A stretch of 64,000 bases of DNA from Oscillibacter valericigenes (GTDB lineage Bacteria > Bacillota > Clostridia > Oscillospirales > Oscillospiraceae), in the NCBI RefSeq assembly GCF_021531915.1, contig NZ_JAFBIV010000008.1:34868-98867 (forward strand), written 5' to 3'. The translations under genes were made by a program, and so were the position numbers. This document shows, one piece after another, positions 8,384 through 17,182 of the stretch. A model generated the notes under the pieces. The model worked only from the letters and a program-made list of their open reading frames with translations, was not told the DNA's origin and searched no databases. Each line of letters opens with the position of its first letter. Position 1 is the stretch's first letter.

Positions 8384-9088
8384 ATGCGACAACTGGAACT
8401 GTCTCCCCGGCTGCAGCTGCTGGCCGATTGGGTCCCCCGGGGCGCCAGGTTCGCTGATGTTGGCACAGACCACGCCTACCTGCCCGTGTGGCTGACGCTC
8501 CACGGCCGCGTGACCTCTGCCATTGCCAGCGATCTTCGGAAAGGGCCCCTGGAGCGGGCCAGGGAGACCGGCCGGACCTACGGGGCCGAGGGCATCGACT
8601 ACCGCCTGGGCGACGGCCTGGTGGGCATCCGCCCGGAGGAGGCCGACACCATCGTCATTGCCGGTATGGGTGGGGAGAACATCGCCTCCATTCTGGCGGC
8701 GGCACCCTGGACGGCGGACGGGGAACACACCCTGCTGCTCTCCCCCCACACCAAGGCGGAGGAGCTGCGGCTGTTCCTGATGGACCACGGCTACGCCATC
8801 CGCCGGGAGGCGCTGGTGCGGGACCGGGGCACCCTCTACCCGGTGATGGAGGTCACGGCGGGGGAGATGACCCTGGCCCAGGGCCAGCTGTGGGGCGGCG
8901 CCAGACTGCTGCATGACCCGCTGGGGGACCGCTACATCATCGAAAAGATCATCCGGCTCATGGGCGCCATCGCGGGGAAGAACCGCTCGGAGCGCCCGGA
9001 GGACCGGGAGAAGGCCGACGGGCTGCGGGACACCGTCACCGCGCTGCTGGCTATGAGAGAGGAGTGGCGCCATGCCAACTGTCCGTGA
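8384..9088 (+). CDS. trmK: tRNA (adenine-22-N1)-methyltransferase TrmK
   Basis: A 234-residue SAM-dependent methyltransferase acting on A22 in the tRNA D-loop. The family start (LSPRLQLLADWVPRGARFAD) leads into motif I and GTDHAYLPVWL. IVIAGMGGENIASIL is the conserved catalytic-region motif, and the C-terminal part is helical. ATG 8384 follows CGGAGGATCG and excludes a 23-residue upstream extension that overlaps the hairpin. The 3' end overlaps the NIF3-family gene by 17 bases, an arrangement seen in many Firmicutes (trmK-yqfO). Confidence 0.9.
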   Translation: MRQLELSPRLQLLADWVPRGARFADVGTDHAYLPVWLTLHGRVTSAIASDLRKGPLERARETGRTYGAEGIDYRLGDGLVGIRPEEADTIVIAGMGGENIASILAAAPWTADGEHTLLLSPHTKAEELRLFLMDHGYAIRREALVRDRGTLYPVMEVTAGEMTLAQGQLWGGARLLHDPLGDRYIIEKIIRLMGAIAGKNRSERPEDREKADGLRDTVTALLAMREEWRHANCP

Positions 9089-9860
9089 CATCGAACAGGC
9101 GCTGTTTGCCCTGGCGCCCAAAGACCTGGCCATGAGCTGGGACAACGTAGGCCAGCTGCTGGGGGACCCGGATACGGAAGTTTCCCGGGTCCTGGTGGCG
9201 CTGGACATCACGGAAGCCGTGGCCGACGAGGCCCTGGAAAAGGGCTGTCAGCTGATCGTCAGCCATCACCCCGTCATGAACTGCAAGTGGCTGCCGGTGC
9301 AGACCGTCCGCAGCGACACGCCCCAGGGCCACCTGCTGCTGAAGCTGCTGCGCAGCGGCGTATCCGCCGCCTGTATGCATACCAACCTGGATATCGCGGA
9401 GGGAGGGGTCAACGACCGCCTGGCGCAAGCGCTGGAGCTGATCGACCCTGGGCCCCTGGGAGACCCGGAGGGCCTGTGCCGGGTGGGCACTCTGGCAACG
9501 CCCATGGCGCTGGCGGACTTCGCCCGGTCCGTCCAAAAGGCCCTGCACGCCAACGGCGTCCGCTTTGCCGACGCCGGAAAGCTGGTCAGCAAGGTGGCCG
9601 TGGGCGGCGGCGCCTGCGGGGACTACGAGGACTTCGCCATCCAAGCCGGATGCGATACCTTCGTCACCTCCGACCTGACCTACCACACCTTCCTGGACGC
9701 GAAAGGGAAGGGCATCAACCTCATCGACGCGGGCCATTTCCCAACGGAGGACCCGGTCTGTGAAGCACTGGTTTCCTATTTAACGGCGCGGTTCCCGGAA
9801 CTGACCGTCACAAAATCCGCTTCCCACCGGGAAGTGATCCAATACCTTGTAAAAGATTGA
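9072..9860 (+). CDS. NIF3/DUF34-family dinuclear metal-centre protein
   Basis: A 262-residue short form of the NIF3-like family (YqfO in Bacillus, without the inserted domain). Metal ligands are visible in LIVSHHPVMN (about 55-64), CMHTNLD (about 96-102) and near the end in LIDAGHFPTEDPV. The family forms toroidal hexamers with a dinuclear metal site; its biochemical role is debated. It overlaps trmK by 17 bases, so the two are translationally linked. Confidence 0.9.
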   Translation: MPTVRDIEQALFALAPKDLAMSWDNVGQLLGDPDTEVSRVLVALDITEAVADEALEKGCQLIVSHHPVMNCKWLPVQTVRSDTPQGHLLLKLLRSGVSAACMHTNLDIAEGGVNDRLAQALELIDPGPLGDPEGLCRVGTLATPMALADFARSVQKALHANGVRFADAGKLVSKVAVGGGACGDYEDFAIQAGCDTFVTSDLTYHTFLDAKGKGINLIDAGHFPTEDPVCEALVSYLTARFPELTVTKSASHREVIQYLVKD

Positions 9861-9880
9861 TTTGAAGGAGAAATAGTACT

Positions 9881-10621
9881 ATGTCCGGACATTCTAAATG
9901 GCATAATATTCAGAAGACCAAGGGCGCCCAGGACGCCAAGCGTTCCGCCGCGTTCACCAAGATCGCCAAGGAGATCATCGTGGCCGTGAAAGAGGGCGGC
10001 GGCTCCGGCGACCCCAACAACAACTCCCGCCTGGCCACCGTCATTGCCAAGGCCAAGGCCGTCAACATGCCCAACGACAACATCAAGCGCACCATCGACA
10101 AGGCCCTGGGTGCCGGCAGCACCGAGAACTACGAGGCCGTCACCTACGAGGGCTACGGCCCCGGCGGCGTGGCCGTCATCGTGGAGGCCCTGACCGACAA
10201 CCGCCAGCGTACCGCTCCCGAGGTCCGTCACGCTTTCGACAAGTGCAACGGCAACATGGGCGCCCAGGGCTGCGTGTCCTGGTCCTTCGACAAGAAGGGC
10301 GTCATCGTCATCGACAACGAGGAGGGCGAGCTGGACGAGGAAGTGGTCATGATGGACGCGCTGGACGCCGGCGCCGAGGACTTCGAGGCCGACGGTCCCG
10401 CCCTGGAGGTCACCACCGATCCCGACGCCTTCAACGACGTGGTCAAGGCCCTGGAGGCCAAGGGCTACACCTTCGTCAGCGCCCAGGTGGAGATGGTGCC
10501 CCAGAACTACATCAACCTCAGCGGCGAGGGCGACCTGAAGAACATGGCCAAGCTCATCGACATGCTGGAGGACAACGACGACGTGCAGAACGTCTGGCAC
10601 AACTGGGAGAATATGGACTGA
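9881..10621 (+). CDS. yebC: YebC/PmpR-family protein
   Basis: A 246-residue protein of the YebC/PmpR (TACO1) family, described as a DNA-binding regulator and, more recently, as a translation factor helping ribosomes through difficult stretches. The hallmark N-terminus MSGHSKWHNIQKTKGAQDAK is intact, followed by IAKEIIVAVKEGG and the glycine-rich YEGYGPGGVAVIVEALTDN. A GAAGGAG site precedes the ATG. Family length is normal. Confidence 0.94.
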   Translation: MSGHSKWHNIQKTKGAQDAKRSAAFTKIAKEIIVAVKEGGGSGDPNNNSRLATVIAKAKAVNMPNDNIKRTIDKALGAGSTENYEAVTYEGYGPGGVAVIVEALTDNRQRTAPEVRHAFDKCNGNMGAQGCVSWSFDKKGVIVIDNEEGELDEEVVMMDALDAGAEDFEADGPALEVTTDPDAFNDVVKALEAKGYTFVSAQVEMVPQNYINLSGEGDLKNMAKLIDMLEDNDDVQNVWHNWENMD

Positions 10622-10756
10622 TTACGATAATTGCAAAAATACAGTTAATTTTGTCAACTTATTGAATCAAAAAAGTTACAAGTTTTCCTACAGCTCCTGT
10701 TCAACGACGACATACATTATCATCCCTGTTGCGACAAACATAGGGAGGTTTTCTGT

Positions 10757-10958
10757 ATGAAATTGACGTTGGCAGCAAAGGAATTTTTGAAAGAGATTGA
10801 GGTTCGGAAGTATACCCCTAAAACGATTAGGAGTTACCGGAACAACCTCAATCTCTTTCTGCGTTATCGTGCGAAAAAGTTTATTCAAACAGACTGTGCC
10901 AGCTATGGACACTGAACTGCGGAAGTATATTCAGCAAATGAATGAGGACAGGAAGTAA
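10757..10958 (+). pseudogene. Tyrosine recombinase N-terminal remnant
   Basis: An ATG behind GGGAGG opens 52 codons (KEFLKEIEVRKYTPKTIRSY then RNNLNLFLRYRAKK) that match the SAM-like core-binding domain of phage-type integrases, then stop at 10913. A second frame continues (PAMDTELRKYIQQMNEDRK) to 10958, consistent with a frameshift. No catalytic domain follows. It is a decayed integrase, possibly left by an earlier element near the XRE gene. Confidence 0.6.
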
Positions 10959-11046
10959 GATGCCTCGATGAATGACGATGGATTCTACCGCTGGTCGGTT
11001 GCCTTTTTCAGGGAAACGGCGTACAGTCAGAGGCGAGGTGAAGCAC

Positions 11047-11184
11047 ATGAACAAGGAACGGCTGGGCGCCTTTATCGGGGCGCGCCGAAAAGAACGGAAC
11101 ATGACACAAAAGGACCTGGCGGCGCGTCTCCATGTGACAGACAAGGCTGTCAGCAAGTGGGAGCGGGGAGTTTCCCAAAGTTAA
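11047..11184 (+). pseudogene. XRE-family regulator, N-terminal half, interrupted by a transposon
   Basis: ATG 11047 starts a clear Cro/C1-type helix-turn-helix: LGAFIGARRKERNMTQKDLA, then ARLHVTDKAVSKWERG. The native frame reaches 11169 and then runs into transposon sequence, adding VSQS before a stop at 11184. The rest of the gene (LSYPDVTLLEPLAAALGLTV) resumes in frame at 19143. Joining the halves restores the usual SKWERG-LSYPDVTLLEPLA continuity of this family. The truncated 45-residue product keeps only part of the DNA-binding domain. Confidence 0.85.
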
Positions 11185-11189
11185 AGATA
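11170..11189 (+). repeat. Left terminal inverted repeat of the mef transposon
   Basis: Twenty bases matching the reverse complement of 19122-19141 at 18 positions. It marks the exact left junction inside the XRE reading frame. Confidence 0.8.
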
Positions 11190-11244
11190 CCACATCAATC
11201 CCACGCGGACTTTTGCTCAACCGATACAGCCGGAGGGCTGGATA

Positions 11245-11298
11245 ACAAGAAAAGGCGGTATGCGCCCCGTGGAGGGGTAGCGTACCGCCTTTTCTTGT
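11245..11298 (+). terminator. Long hairpin at the transposon left end
   Basis: A 19-base-pair stem (ACAAGAAAAGGCGGTATGC with its complement, one G-T pair) encloses a further CCCC/GGGG pairing. The A-rich 5' arm and T-rich 3' arm would terminate transcription in either direction and insulate the element from the split host gene. Confidence 0.65.
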
Positions 11299-11360
11299 GG
11301 GGGTTTCCAAAGGGGGCAGCGCCCCATTTGGCACACGACTTTGCGGAGCAAAGTGTAGTG

Positions 11361-11654
11361 TGTTATACGCTCTGTCGGCGTTGCCCTGAAAATACCGTTG
11401 CCGCCGGGGAGGGCAAGGGCATTTGACGCGGCAGGAAAGCAGGGCTTTGTTTGGGGCTGGTAAGCCGGAAACAAAGGGCTGATTTCAGCAGCAGACAGGG
11501 CGTATTATGTTATACGCTCTGTCGGCGTTGCCCTGAAAATACCGTTGCCGCCGGGGAGGGCAAGGGCATTTGACGCGGCAGGAAAGCAGGGCTTTGTTTG
11601 GGGCTGGTAAGCCGGAAACAAAGGGCTGATTTCAGCAGCAGACAGGGCGTATTA
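11361..11654 (+). repeat. Perfect 147-bp tandem direct repeat
   Basis: Two copies, 11361-11507 and 11508-11654, are identical by eye, each running from TGTTATACGCTCTGTCGGCG to GACAGGGCGTATTA. No open frame uses the period, since 147 is divisible by three but both copies hold stops. The GC-rich stretch 11655-12090 that follows, up to the mef promoter, shows no gene I can support; such segments are common ahead of resistance genes in these elements. Confidence 0.85.
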
Positions 11655-12094
11655 TGAAAGCCCCCGTCCCTCGTCCTCCGCCCCCGGCCTATGGGACAAA
11701 AAGTCCCAAAGCTCTGGACACCGTGACCAGATGTGTGGCCACACTCCGGGAAAAGTAGCAGGACGGCAGGAAACCGTCAAGGCTGAAATGAATGGGCTGA
11801 CGCCCGGCCTTGACCGTTCCCCGCCGCCCCGCTGGATGGGTGGACAAGGTGGCCAATCCCTAAAAGTGTTTGGCCGCACTCGTTCATTTTGGGGCCTTTC
11901 TTCTCCCAAAATTGAAATGGGCGGGAAAGCCCTAAAATGGCTTTCCCGCCTTGATTACCCATTAGCAAAGACGGGCGAGACTGTCAACGGCGGCGCTGAA
12001 AGCGCCGTTCATCTTGACCGTTGACTGGCTCGCCTGGCTTTGCTACTGCCCGTAAGAGATGGAAAAACAAGATGGAAAACAAGGTTAAAAATGG

Positions 12095-12124
12095 TTGACA
12101 AGTCTATCGGATGTGTGTTATACT
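12095..12124 (+). promoter_or_regulatory. Promoter of the mef-like gene
   Basis: Consensus TTGACA and TATACT separated by 18 bases, about 275 bases upstream of the coding start, leaving a long leader. Confidence 0.7.
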
Positions 12125-12140
12125 GTGCGACAGTTTGAGA

Positions 12141-12354
12141 TTGGGAGGAGGCTTACGTGTGTTAATTTGTGTACGCTAATAAGCAATAAAAAGTAGAAGT
12201 ACCTTTCCACATGATGGTGGGCTTTTTTTGCGTGCGTATGCAAAGGAACACGTAGGTTTGACACGAGCAGTCTTTGAACTGTATCGTGGTGTTTTTTCGT
12301 GCTTTGTTGTTATGCAGGCGTCTGCCCTCTCTGTGGGACAACGCCTGCTTTTTA
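12141..12354 (+). promoter_or_regulatory. Attenuator-like leader of the mef-like gene
   Basis: After the promoter, GGGAGGAGG (12143-12151) stands seven bases before GTG-TGT-TAA (12157-12165), a possible two-codon leader. A short hairpin at 12207-12220 with seven T residues, and a second hairpin at 12315-12347 (CAGGCGT with ACGCCTG) followed by CTTTTTA, both look like intrinsic terminators ahead of the coding region. Mef and related resistance genes are known to be controlled by drug-dependent attenuation; this leader fits that model but the mechanism is inference. Confidence 0.55.
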
Positions 12355-12399
12355 TTGCAGAAACAAAGGAACAATGCAATAAAAAAGGAGGTTCGCATT

Positions 12400-13620
12400 A
12401 TGACCCAAAACAACAATTCATGGAGAAAAACTTATTTTACACTTCTTGCCGGACAAGCAATATCCTTTATTAGCAGCGGTATTTTGCAAATGGCCATTAT
12501 CTTTTATTTGGTTGCGAAAACTAATTCTGCAATCATATTGACGGCGGCAACACTGATTGGATTTTTGCCGCAAGCCTGTTTAGGCCCGTTTGCAGGTGCT
12601 TTTGTTGACCGGCACAGCCGTAAAAGCGTAATGATTGGTGCGGATTTGATAATTGCCGCCGCTGGCGGTATTCTGGCGCTGGTGGCGTTTTACATGGAAT
12701 TGCCCGTATGGTCTATTATGGTTGTCCTGTTAATCCGAAGTGCGGGAACTGCTTTTCATTCTCCAGCATTCAGCGCAGCAACACCTATGATTGTGCCAAA
12801 AGAGGAACTTACAAAATGCGCTGGTTACACGCAGACCATGCAAGCAGTAAGTGCGATTATCAGTCCAGCTGCCGCAGCGTTTTTATATGCTGTTTGGCCT
12901 CTTAATGCAATTATATTGTTAGATATTGTGGGTGCAATCCTTGCCTGTGTGACTGTTGCGATTTCGTCCATACCAACGCCTGAACTATGTCCAGAAACGA
13001 AAAGACAACAGTTTTTACAGGATATGAAAGAGGGGTATGTGGTATTAAAGCAAAACAGGGGCCTCTTTGCTCTGCTCTGGATTGGTGTAATTTATATGTT
13101 CTTTTATATGCCAATCAGTACGCTTTTTCCTCTCATCTGTATGTCATACTTCAAAGGAACACCGGCCCATGCCTCTGCCGCTGAAATTGCTTTTGCGGTT
13201 GGTATGCTGCTTGGCGGAGTCATTCTGAGCATTTGGGGCGGTTTTAAGAAACGGCGGTACACCATCGGTCTTTCCGTTCTCCTGATGGGCGTTAGCAATA
13301 TGCTCTCCGGGCTTTTGCCGCCAGACGCATTTCTTGTCTTTGTTGTGTGCTGTACTGTTATGGGAATTTCCGCTCCATTTTACGGTGTGCAAAATGCGAT
13401 TTTTCAAGAAACGGTCAAACCAGAATATCTGGGGAGAGTTTTTTCTCTACTGACAAGCGCCGCTTCCCTCGCCATGCCGTTTGGCCTTGTCATTTCCGGG
13501 CCTCTGGCGGAGCGGCTGGGAGTTGAGAAATGGTTTGTCATTTGCGGAATTGGCATTATCATCGTTGCGCTTGCCGTATTTTTACTACCCGGTTTGAGAG
13601 AGATTGACAATACGCAATAA
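12400..13620 (+). CDS. Mef(A)-like macrolide efflux MFS transporter
   Basis: A 406-residue major facilitator with about 12 transmembrane helices. Strong similarity to Mef(A) is recognisable from memory: WRKTYFTLLAGQAISFISSG, GFLPQACLGPFAGAFVDRHS, MIGADLIIAAAGG, MELPVWSIMVVLLIRSAGTA, TKCAGYTQTMQAVS and PEYLGRVFSLLTSAASLAMP. Mef proteins export 14- and 15-membered macrolides by proton antiport. The sequence differs enough that it may be a divergent subclass. ATG 12400 follows AAAAAAGGAGG; the upstream frame extension lies in the leader hairpin. No ABC-F partner (msr(D)) follows, unlike classical mef elements. GC is lower than in the host core. Confidence 0.82.
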   Translation: MTQNNNSWRKTYFTLLAGQAISFISSGILQMAIIFYLVAKTNSAIILTAATLIGFLPQACLGPFAGAFVDRHSRKSVMIGADLIIAAAGGILALVAFYMELPVWSIMVVLLIRSAGTAFHSPAFSAATPMIVPKEELTKCAGYTQTMQAVSAIISPAAAAFLYAVWPLNAIILLDIVGAILACVTVAISSIPTPELCPETKRQQFLQDMKEGYVVLKQNRGLFALLWIGVIYMFFYMPISTLFPLICMSYFKGTPAHASAAEIAFAVGMLLGGVILSIWGGFKKRRYTIGLSVLLMGVSNMLSGLLPPDAFLVFVVCCTVMGISAPFYGVQNAIFQETVKPEYLGRVFSLLTSAASLAMPFGLVISGPLAERLGVEKWFVICGIGIIIVALAVFLLPGLREIDNTQ

Positions 13621-13650
13621 TCAACTGCACCTTTTTCTATTACTAAACAA

Positions 13651-13703
13651 AATGCCTGGATGGTGGTTCTGAAAAACCAGAACCGCCGTTCAGGCATTTT
13701 TTA
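13651..13703. terminator. Bidirectional terminator between mef-like gene and XRE gene
   Basis: Convergent genes are separated by a long stem (AATGCCTG...GGTTCTG with CAGAACC...CAGGCATT) flanked by A residues on the left and T residues on the right. Confidence 0.8.
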
Positions 13704-14507
13704 TCTTCGTCCTCTCTGCGGTTTTGGATTCTTCAGCAAGTCGGATTTTTCCGCAATCTTTTTCAGCCACTTCCGTTCTTCTACTGACAGCTTCCTAAAA
13801 TTCAGCTTGAGCCGTTTGCAGATAAACGCCAAGTACGCTTGTTCCGTGTCGCTGTCCTGGCTGACGATTTCACCAGCAGTTTCCAGCATTTCTTTTAGCG
13901 GGTTATCCTCTGGGACGCTGAAAAAATCGTCCTTGTGTGTTTCCCGCAGAGCAAGGGCAATCCCGTTTATGTCCCGTTGTATCACATAGCGGCAAAACTC
14001 GTCCTCATCAATATGGGCGGTGATAAGCTGTCTTAACTGCGTATCACTCATGCCAGGATTATGCTTTTTTATAACAGTTGCGCTCATCGTGTCCACTATG
14101 GCGTTTGCACCCTGCGCCTGTTTCAGTGCCGTTCCGTTCACATAGATTTCAAGGTCAGCCATCAGCCGGGGGAAATCCGGGTGCGCCGCCAGCTCACACA
14201 GCAGGGTATTGTCTATCCTCCCGCTTTTCAGCAGGTCAATCATTTCATCACTCAAACGCAGGTCTGCAAGATCGGCGTTTGGGTGATTTTTCATTTCAGA
14301 CAGCCCCAGCAGATAATCAGCGGTCACACCGTAAAACTTCGCCAGCCGGATAAGGGCATAGTGGCTGATGTCCTTGAAGTCTTCCGTTTCGTAACTGCCC
14401 AGCGCAGACTTGGAAAGCCCGGTCTGCTCCGCAAGCTGCCCCAGCGTCAAGCCACGCTCCACACGTAGGTCTTTTAATCGCTCTTGTATGGATAAAGACA
14501 TATTCAC
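13701..14507 (-). CDS. XRE-family transcriptional regulator of the transposon
   Basis: A 268-residue protein with an N-terminal Cro/C1 helix-turn-helix (about 5-70, IQERLKDLRVERGLTLGQLA, EQTGLSKSALGSYE) and a long C-terminal region without a domain I recognise. Proteins of this shape occur next to resistance and mobilization genes in clostridial elements. It is transcribed toward the mef-like gene, ending at a shared bidirectional terminator. A 14-base-pair palindrome upstream (14535-14571) is a candidate binding site. Confidence 0.82.
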   Translation of the reverse strand: MNMSLSIQERLKDLRVERGLTLGQLAEQTGLSKSALGSYETEDFKDISHYALIRLAKFYGVTADYLLGLSEMKNHPNADLADLRLSDEMIDLLKSGRIDNTLLCELAAHPDFPRLMADLEIYVNGTALKQAQGANAIVDTMSATVIKKHNPGMSDTQLRQLITAHIDEDEFCRYVIQRDINGIALALRETHKDDFFSVPEDNPLKEMLETAGEIVSQDSDTEQAYLAFICKRLKLNFRKLSVEERKWLKKIAEKSDLLKNPKPQRGRR

Positions 14508-14534
14508 CCTCCTTGCTAGCTCAACGAAAGAGAA

Positions 14535-14571
14535 GCCGTTATGCTATGTACTATGCTCATAGCATAACGGC
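14535..14571. promoter_or_regulatory. Palindromic operator or terminator between two minus-strand genes
   Basis: Perfect 14-base arms (GCCGTTATGCTATG and complement) around a nine-base loop, 28 bases upstream of the XRE start. It has no T tract, which favours an operator over a terminator. Confidence 0.5.
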
Positions 14572-14579
14572 ATAGGCAT

Positions 14580-14843
14580 TTACAGTTTTATTTTACCATT
14601 TGCTACATCTTCACGAAATTTATCAACAAGCTTCGCTGTCAGCTTGGATTTACCGTAGTGTTCAAGTACAAAAGTACGATAACTTTTTCCATCTACAAGC
14701 ACATCACTTTTTCTGGTCAACAACCAATTTCCGTTACCTCCTCCCTGTTCTCTAATATTCCAGTCTTTCCCATATCTTTTATAGATTTCATCTTTTTTAC
14801 CTTGAACAGACATTGATTCGCTTGGAATATAAACAATTTGCAT
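14580..14843 (-). CDS. Small hypothetical protein
   Basis: An 87-residue protein (MQIVYIPSESMSVQGKKDEI at its start) with a basic, helical C-terminus (SKLTAKLVDKFREDVANGKI). It has a strong AGGAGG site six bases before its ATG on the minus strand, so it is probably real. I do not recognise a family. It lies upstream of the XRE gene in the same orientation, perhaps in one transcript. Confidence 0.5.
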   Translation of the reverse strand: MQIVYIPSESMSVQGKKDEIYKRYGKDWNIREQGGGNGNWLLTRKSDVLVDGKSYRTFVLEHYGKSKLTAKLVDKFREDVANGKIKL

Positions 14844-15071
14844 AATAGCTCCTCCTTTATTTTGTGCAAGAAGACCAGAAACCTGAATTTGTCTTTTATC
14901 TTTTTTTGATTATATCACAAATCCGAGAGCGTGGAAATAGGGAGTTTTTCAGGCTGATTTCCTACCTCTTGGATATACGGCACAGGCGGTCAAAAAGGTG
15001 TAGACTTGGGATAGTTCATCGATGGACAAGCACCTTGGAAACAGAACACGCCAAAGAAAACGGAGGGACGC

Positions 15072-15485
15072 ATGAGCAAAAGACCCTATCAACACCTGCC
15101 GCCGCTGGAACACAGGCCGGACGGCTCCCCCTACCGCATAACCCCGCCCCAGAAGAGACGAGCCAGCGGCCTGATACGCCGGGAGTGCTGCAACTGCGAG
15201 GACGGAAACTGCCTTGCGCTGGACGATGGCGACACCTGCGCCTGTCCGCAGATGATTTCGTTCTCCGTCTGCTGCAAGTGGTTCCGCTGGGCGGTCTTGC
15301 CGCTGGACAGGACGCTGGAAGCGGAGATTTACCGGGACAGGGACTTGAAACGCTGTGCGGAGTGCGGCGGTGTGTTCGTCCCGAAGTCCAACCGGGGCAA
15401 ATACTGCCCGGACTGCGCCGCCAGAGTTCACAGGCGGCAGAAAACAGAAAGTGAACGGAAAAGGAGGTCTGCTGTGGACAGTTAA
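15072..15485 (+). CDS. Cysteine-rich VLP domain protein
   Basis: A 137-residue protein with many cysteines: CCNCEDGNC, then GDTCACPQMISFSVCCKWFR, the AVLPLD motif that names the family, and a C-terminal zinc ribbon (CAECGGVF, YCPDCAARVHRRQ). This family is typical of mobilizable and conjugative clostridial elements; its function is not established. It starts behind CGGAGGGA and precedes the replication and relaxase genes. Confidence 0.82.
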   Translation: MSKRPYQHLPPLEHRPDGSPYRITPPQKRRASGLIRRECCNCEDGNCLALDDGDTCACPQMISFSVCCKWFRWAVLPLDRTLEAEIYRDRDLKRCAECGGVFVPKSNRGKYCPDCAARVHRRQKTESERKRRSAVDS

Positions 15486-15596
15486 GAGCGGGAAAAGCCT
15501 TGATTTGCAAGGCTCCGCAAGCCCTCAACCGGGGCGGCTGGTATCATTTATCATTCGCCCCGGAAAACGGGCCTCTAACCGTCCACAAAACACGCT

Positions 15597-15992
15597 ATGA
15601 CAAACACGATTTATATTCACCAGCCGGAAAAGGCGTTCAGTTTCACCCGGCTCCCCAATTTCCTTTTTGAAGCACCCACATTCCAGCCCTTGAGCAACGA
15701 AGCGAAGGTGCTGTATGCCTTTGTCCTGCGCCGGGCGGAGTTGTCCCGGAAGAACGGCTGGGCGGACGAGTACGGGCGGGTCTACCTGTACTACCCCATC
15801 TGCGAGGTGGTCGCTTTGCTCCGCTGCGGGCGGCAGAAAGCGGTCAACACCCTGCGGGAGTTGCAGTATGCGGGGCTGGTGGAAATCCAGAAACAGGGCT
15901 GTGGAAAACCCAACCGCATTTACCCGAAATCCTATGAAGCGGTTCCAAACACCGACTTCAAGAAATCCGGTTATGGTACGCCGGAGGGCTGA
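15597..15992 (+). CDS. RepA_N replication initiator, N-terminal domain only
   Basis: A 131-residue protein matching the N-terminal domain of RepA_N plasmid initiators (FTRLPNFLFEAPTFQPLSNE, AKVLYAFVLRRAELSRKN, then VYLYYPICEVVALL). Full-length RepA_N proteins are about 250-400 residues, so this is a truncated form, though short forms like it recur in these transposons. No ribosome-binding site of note precedes it. Whether it still supports replication of the excised circle is unknown. Confidence 0.75.
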   Translation: MTNTIYIHQPEKAFSFTRLPNFLFEAPTFQPLSNEAKVLYAFVLRRAELSRKNGWADEYGRVYLYYPICEVVALLRCGRQKAVNTLRELQYAGLVEIQKQGCGKPNRIYPKSYEAVPNTDFKKSGYGTPEG

Positions 15993-16088
15993 AAACCGTA
16001 CTTGGCGAGTACGAAAATCAATCCTCTTGAAGTACGGAAATCTGACGGTATATAGAAATACAGAGATTAAAACCATCTATTTACATTC

Positions 16089-16150
16089 ATTCCATTCCAA
16101 TCCTATCAGAGATATTTTCGGCGGGAAAACCCGCCGGAAAGGAATGGAAT
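16089..16150 (+). other. Nested palindromes upstream of the relaxase, candidate oriT
   Basis: Outer arms ATTCCATTCC (16089-16098) and GGAATGGAAT (16141-16150) enclose an inner hairpin CGGCGGG-AAAA-CCCGCCG (16119-16136). It ends 15 bases before the MobV relaxase, where origins of transfer of this family normally lie. No nick site can be assigned by eye. Confidence 0.45.
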
Positions 16151-16165
16151 GGGGAAAGGAGTTCA

Positions 16166-17110
16166 ATGGCACAACACGCAATTTTGCGATTTGAGAAGCA
16201 CAAGGGCCACCCGGCGGGGCCGCTGGAAGCCCACCATGAACGGAAAAAGGAGCAGTACGCCAGCAACCCGGACATTGACACCAGCCGGAGCAAGTACAAT
16301 TTCCACATCGTCAAGCCGGATGGCCGCTACTACCATTTCATTCAGAGCCGCATCGAGCAGGCCAGATGCCGCACCCGCAAGGACAGCACTCGGTTTGTGG
16401 ACACGCTGATTACCGCCAGCCCGGAGTTTTTCAAGGGCAAGTCCCCAAAGGAGATAGCGGCCTACTTCCAGAGGGCGGCGGACTTCCTCATTGACCGGGT
16501 GGGCCGGGAGAACATCGTTTCGGCTATGGTACACATGGATGAAAAAACGCCCCATCTGCACTTGGTCTTTGTGCCGCTGACAAAGGACAACCGCCTGTGC
16601 GCCAAAGAAATTATCGGCAACCGGGCAAACCTGACGAAGTGGCAGGACGATTTTCACGCCTATATGGTGGAGAAATATCCTGACTTGGAGCGTGGGGAGA
16701 GCGCCAGCAGGACAGGCCGGAAGCATATCCCCACCCGGCTTTTCAAACAGGCGGTTTCCCTCTCCCGGCAGGCAAGAGCCATTGAAGCCACACTGGACGG
16801 CATTAACCCGCTGAACGCCGGAAAGAAAAAAGAGGAAGCCCTCTCCATGCTGAAAAAGTGGTTCCCGCAGATGGAGAATTTCTCCGGGCAGTTGAAAAAG
16901 TACAAGGTCACAATCAATGACCTGCTGGCGGAGAATGAGAAGTTGGAAGCAAGGGCAAAGGCCAGCGAAAAAGGAAAGATGAAAGATACGATGGAACGGG
17001 CAAAGCTGAAAAGCGAACTGGACAATTTACAGCGGCTGGTTGACCGTATCCCGCCGGATATACTGGCGGAACTGAAACGTCAGCAGCGGCACACGGTAAA
17101 GGAAAGGTGA
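16166..17110 (+). CDS. MobV-family (Mob/Pre) relaxase
   Basis: A 314-residue plasmid recombination/mobilization protein. It has the family N-terminus (AILRFEKHKGHPAGPLEAHH) and the metal-binding signature MDEKTPHLHLVFVPL (about 129-143), which holds the histidine triad of HUH relaxases, and ends in a long coiled coil (about 240-310). It would nick the element's oriT and mobilize the excised circle with help from another conjugation system; TnpZ of Tn4451 is the functional parallel. Start ATG 16166 follows AAAGGAG. Confidence 0.88.
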   Translation: MAQHAILRFEKHKGHPAGPLEAHHERKKEQYASNPDIDTSRSKYNFHIVKPDGRYYHFIQSRIEQARCRTRKDSTRFVDTLITASPEFFKGKSPKEIAAYFQRAADFLIDRVGRENIVSAMVHMDEKTPHLHLVFVPLTKDNRLCAKEIIGNRANLTKWQDDFHAYMVEKYPDLERGESASRTGRKHIPTRLFKQAVSLSRQARAIEATLDGINPLNAGKKKEEALSMLKKWFPQMENFSGQLKKYKVTINDLLAENEKLEARAKASEKGKMKDTMERAKLKSELDNLQRLVDRIPPDILAELKRQQRHTVKER

Positions 17111-17182
17111 TAGATATAAGCAGAAATTTTCGCCGCCTCTGTGCGGCATTGTACCTTGAAAACTGAATATGGAGGACACTGG

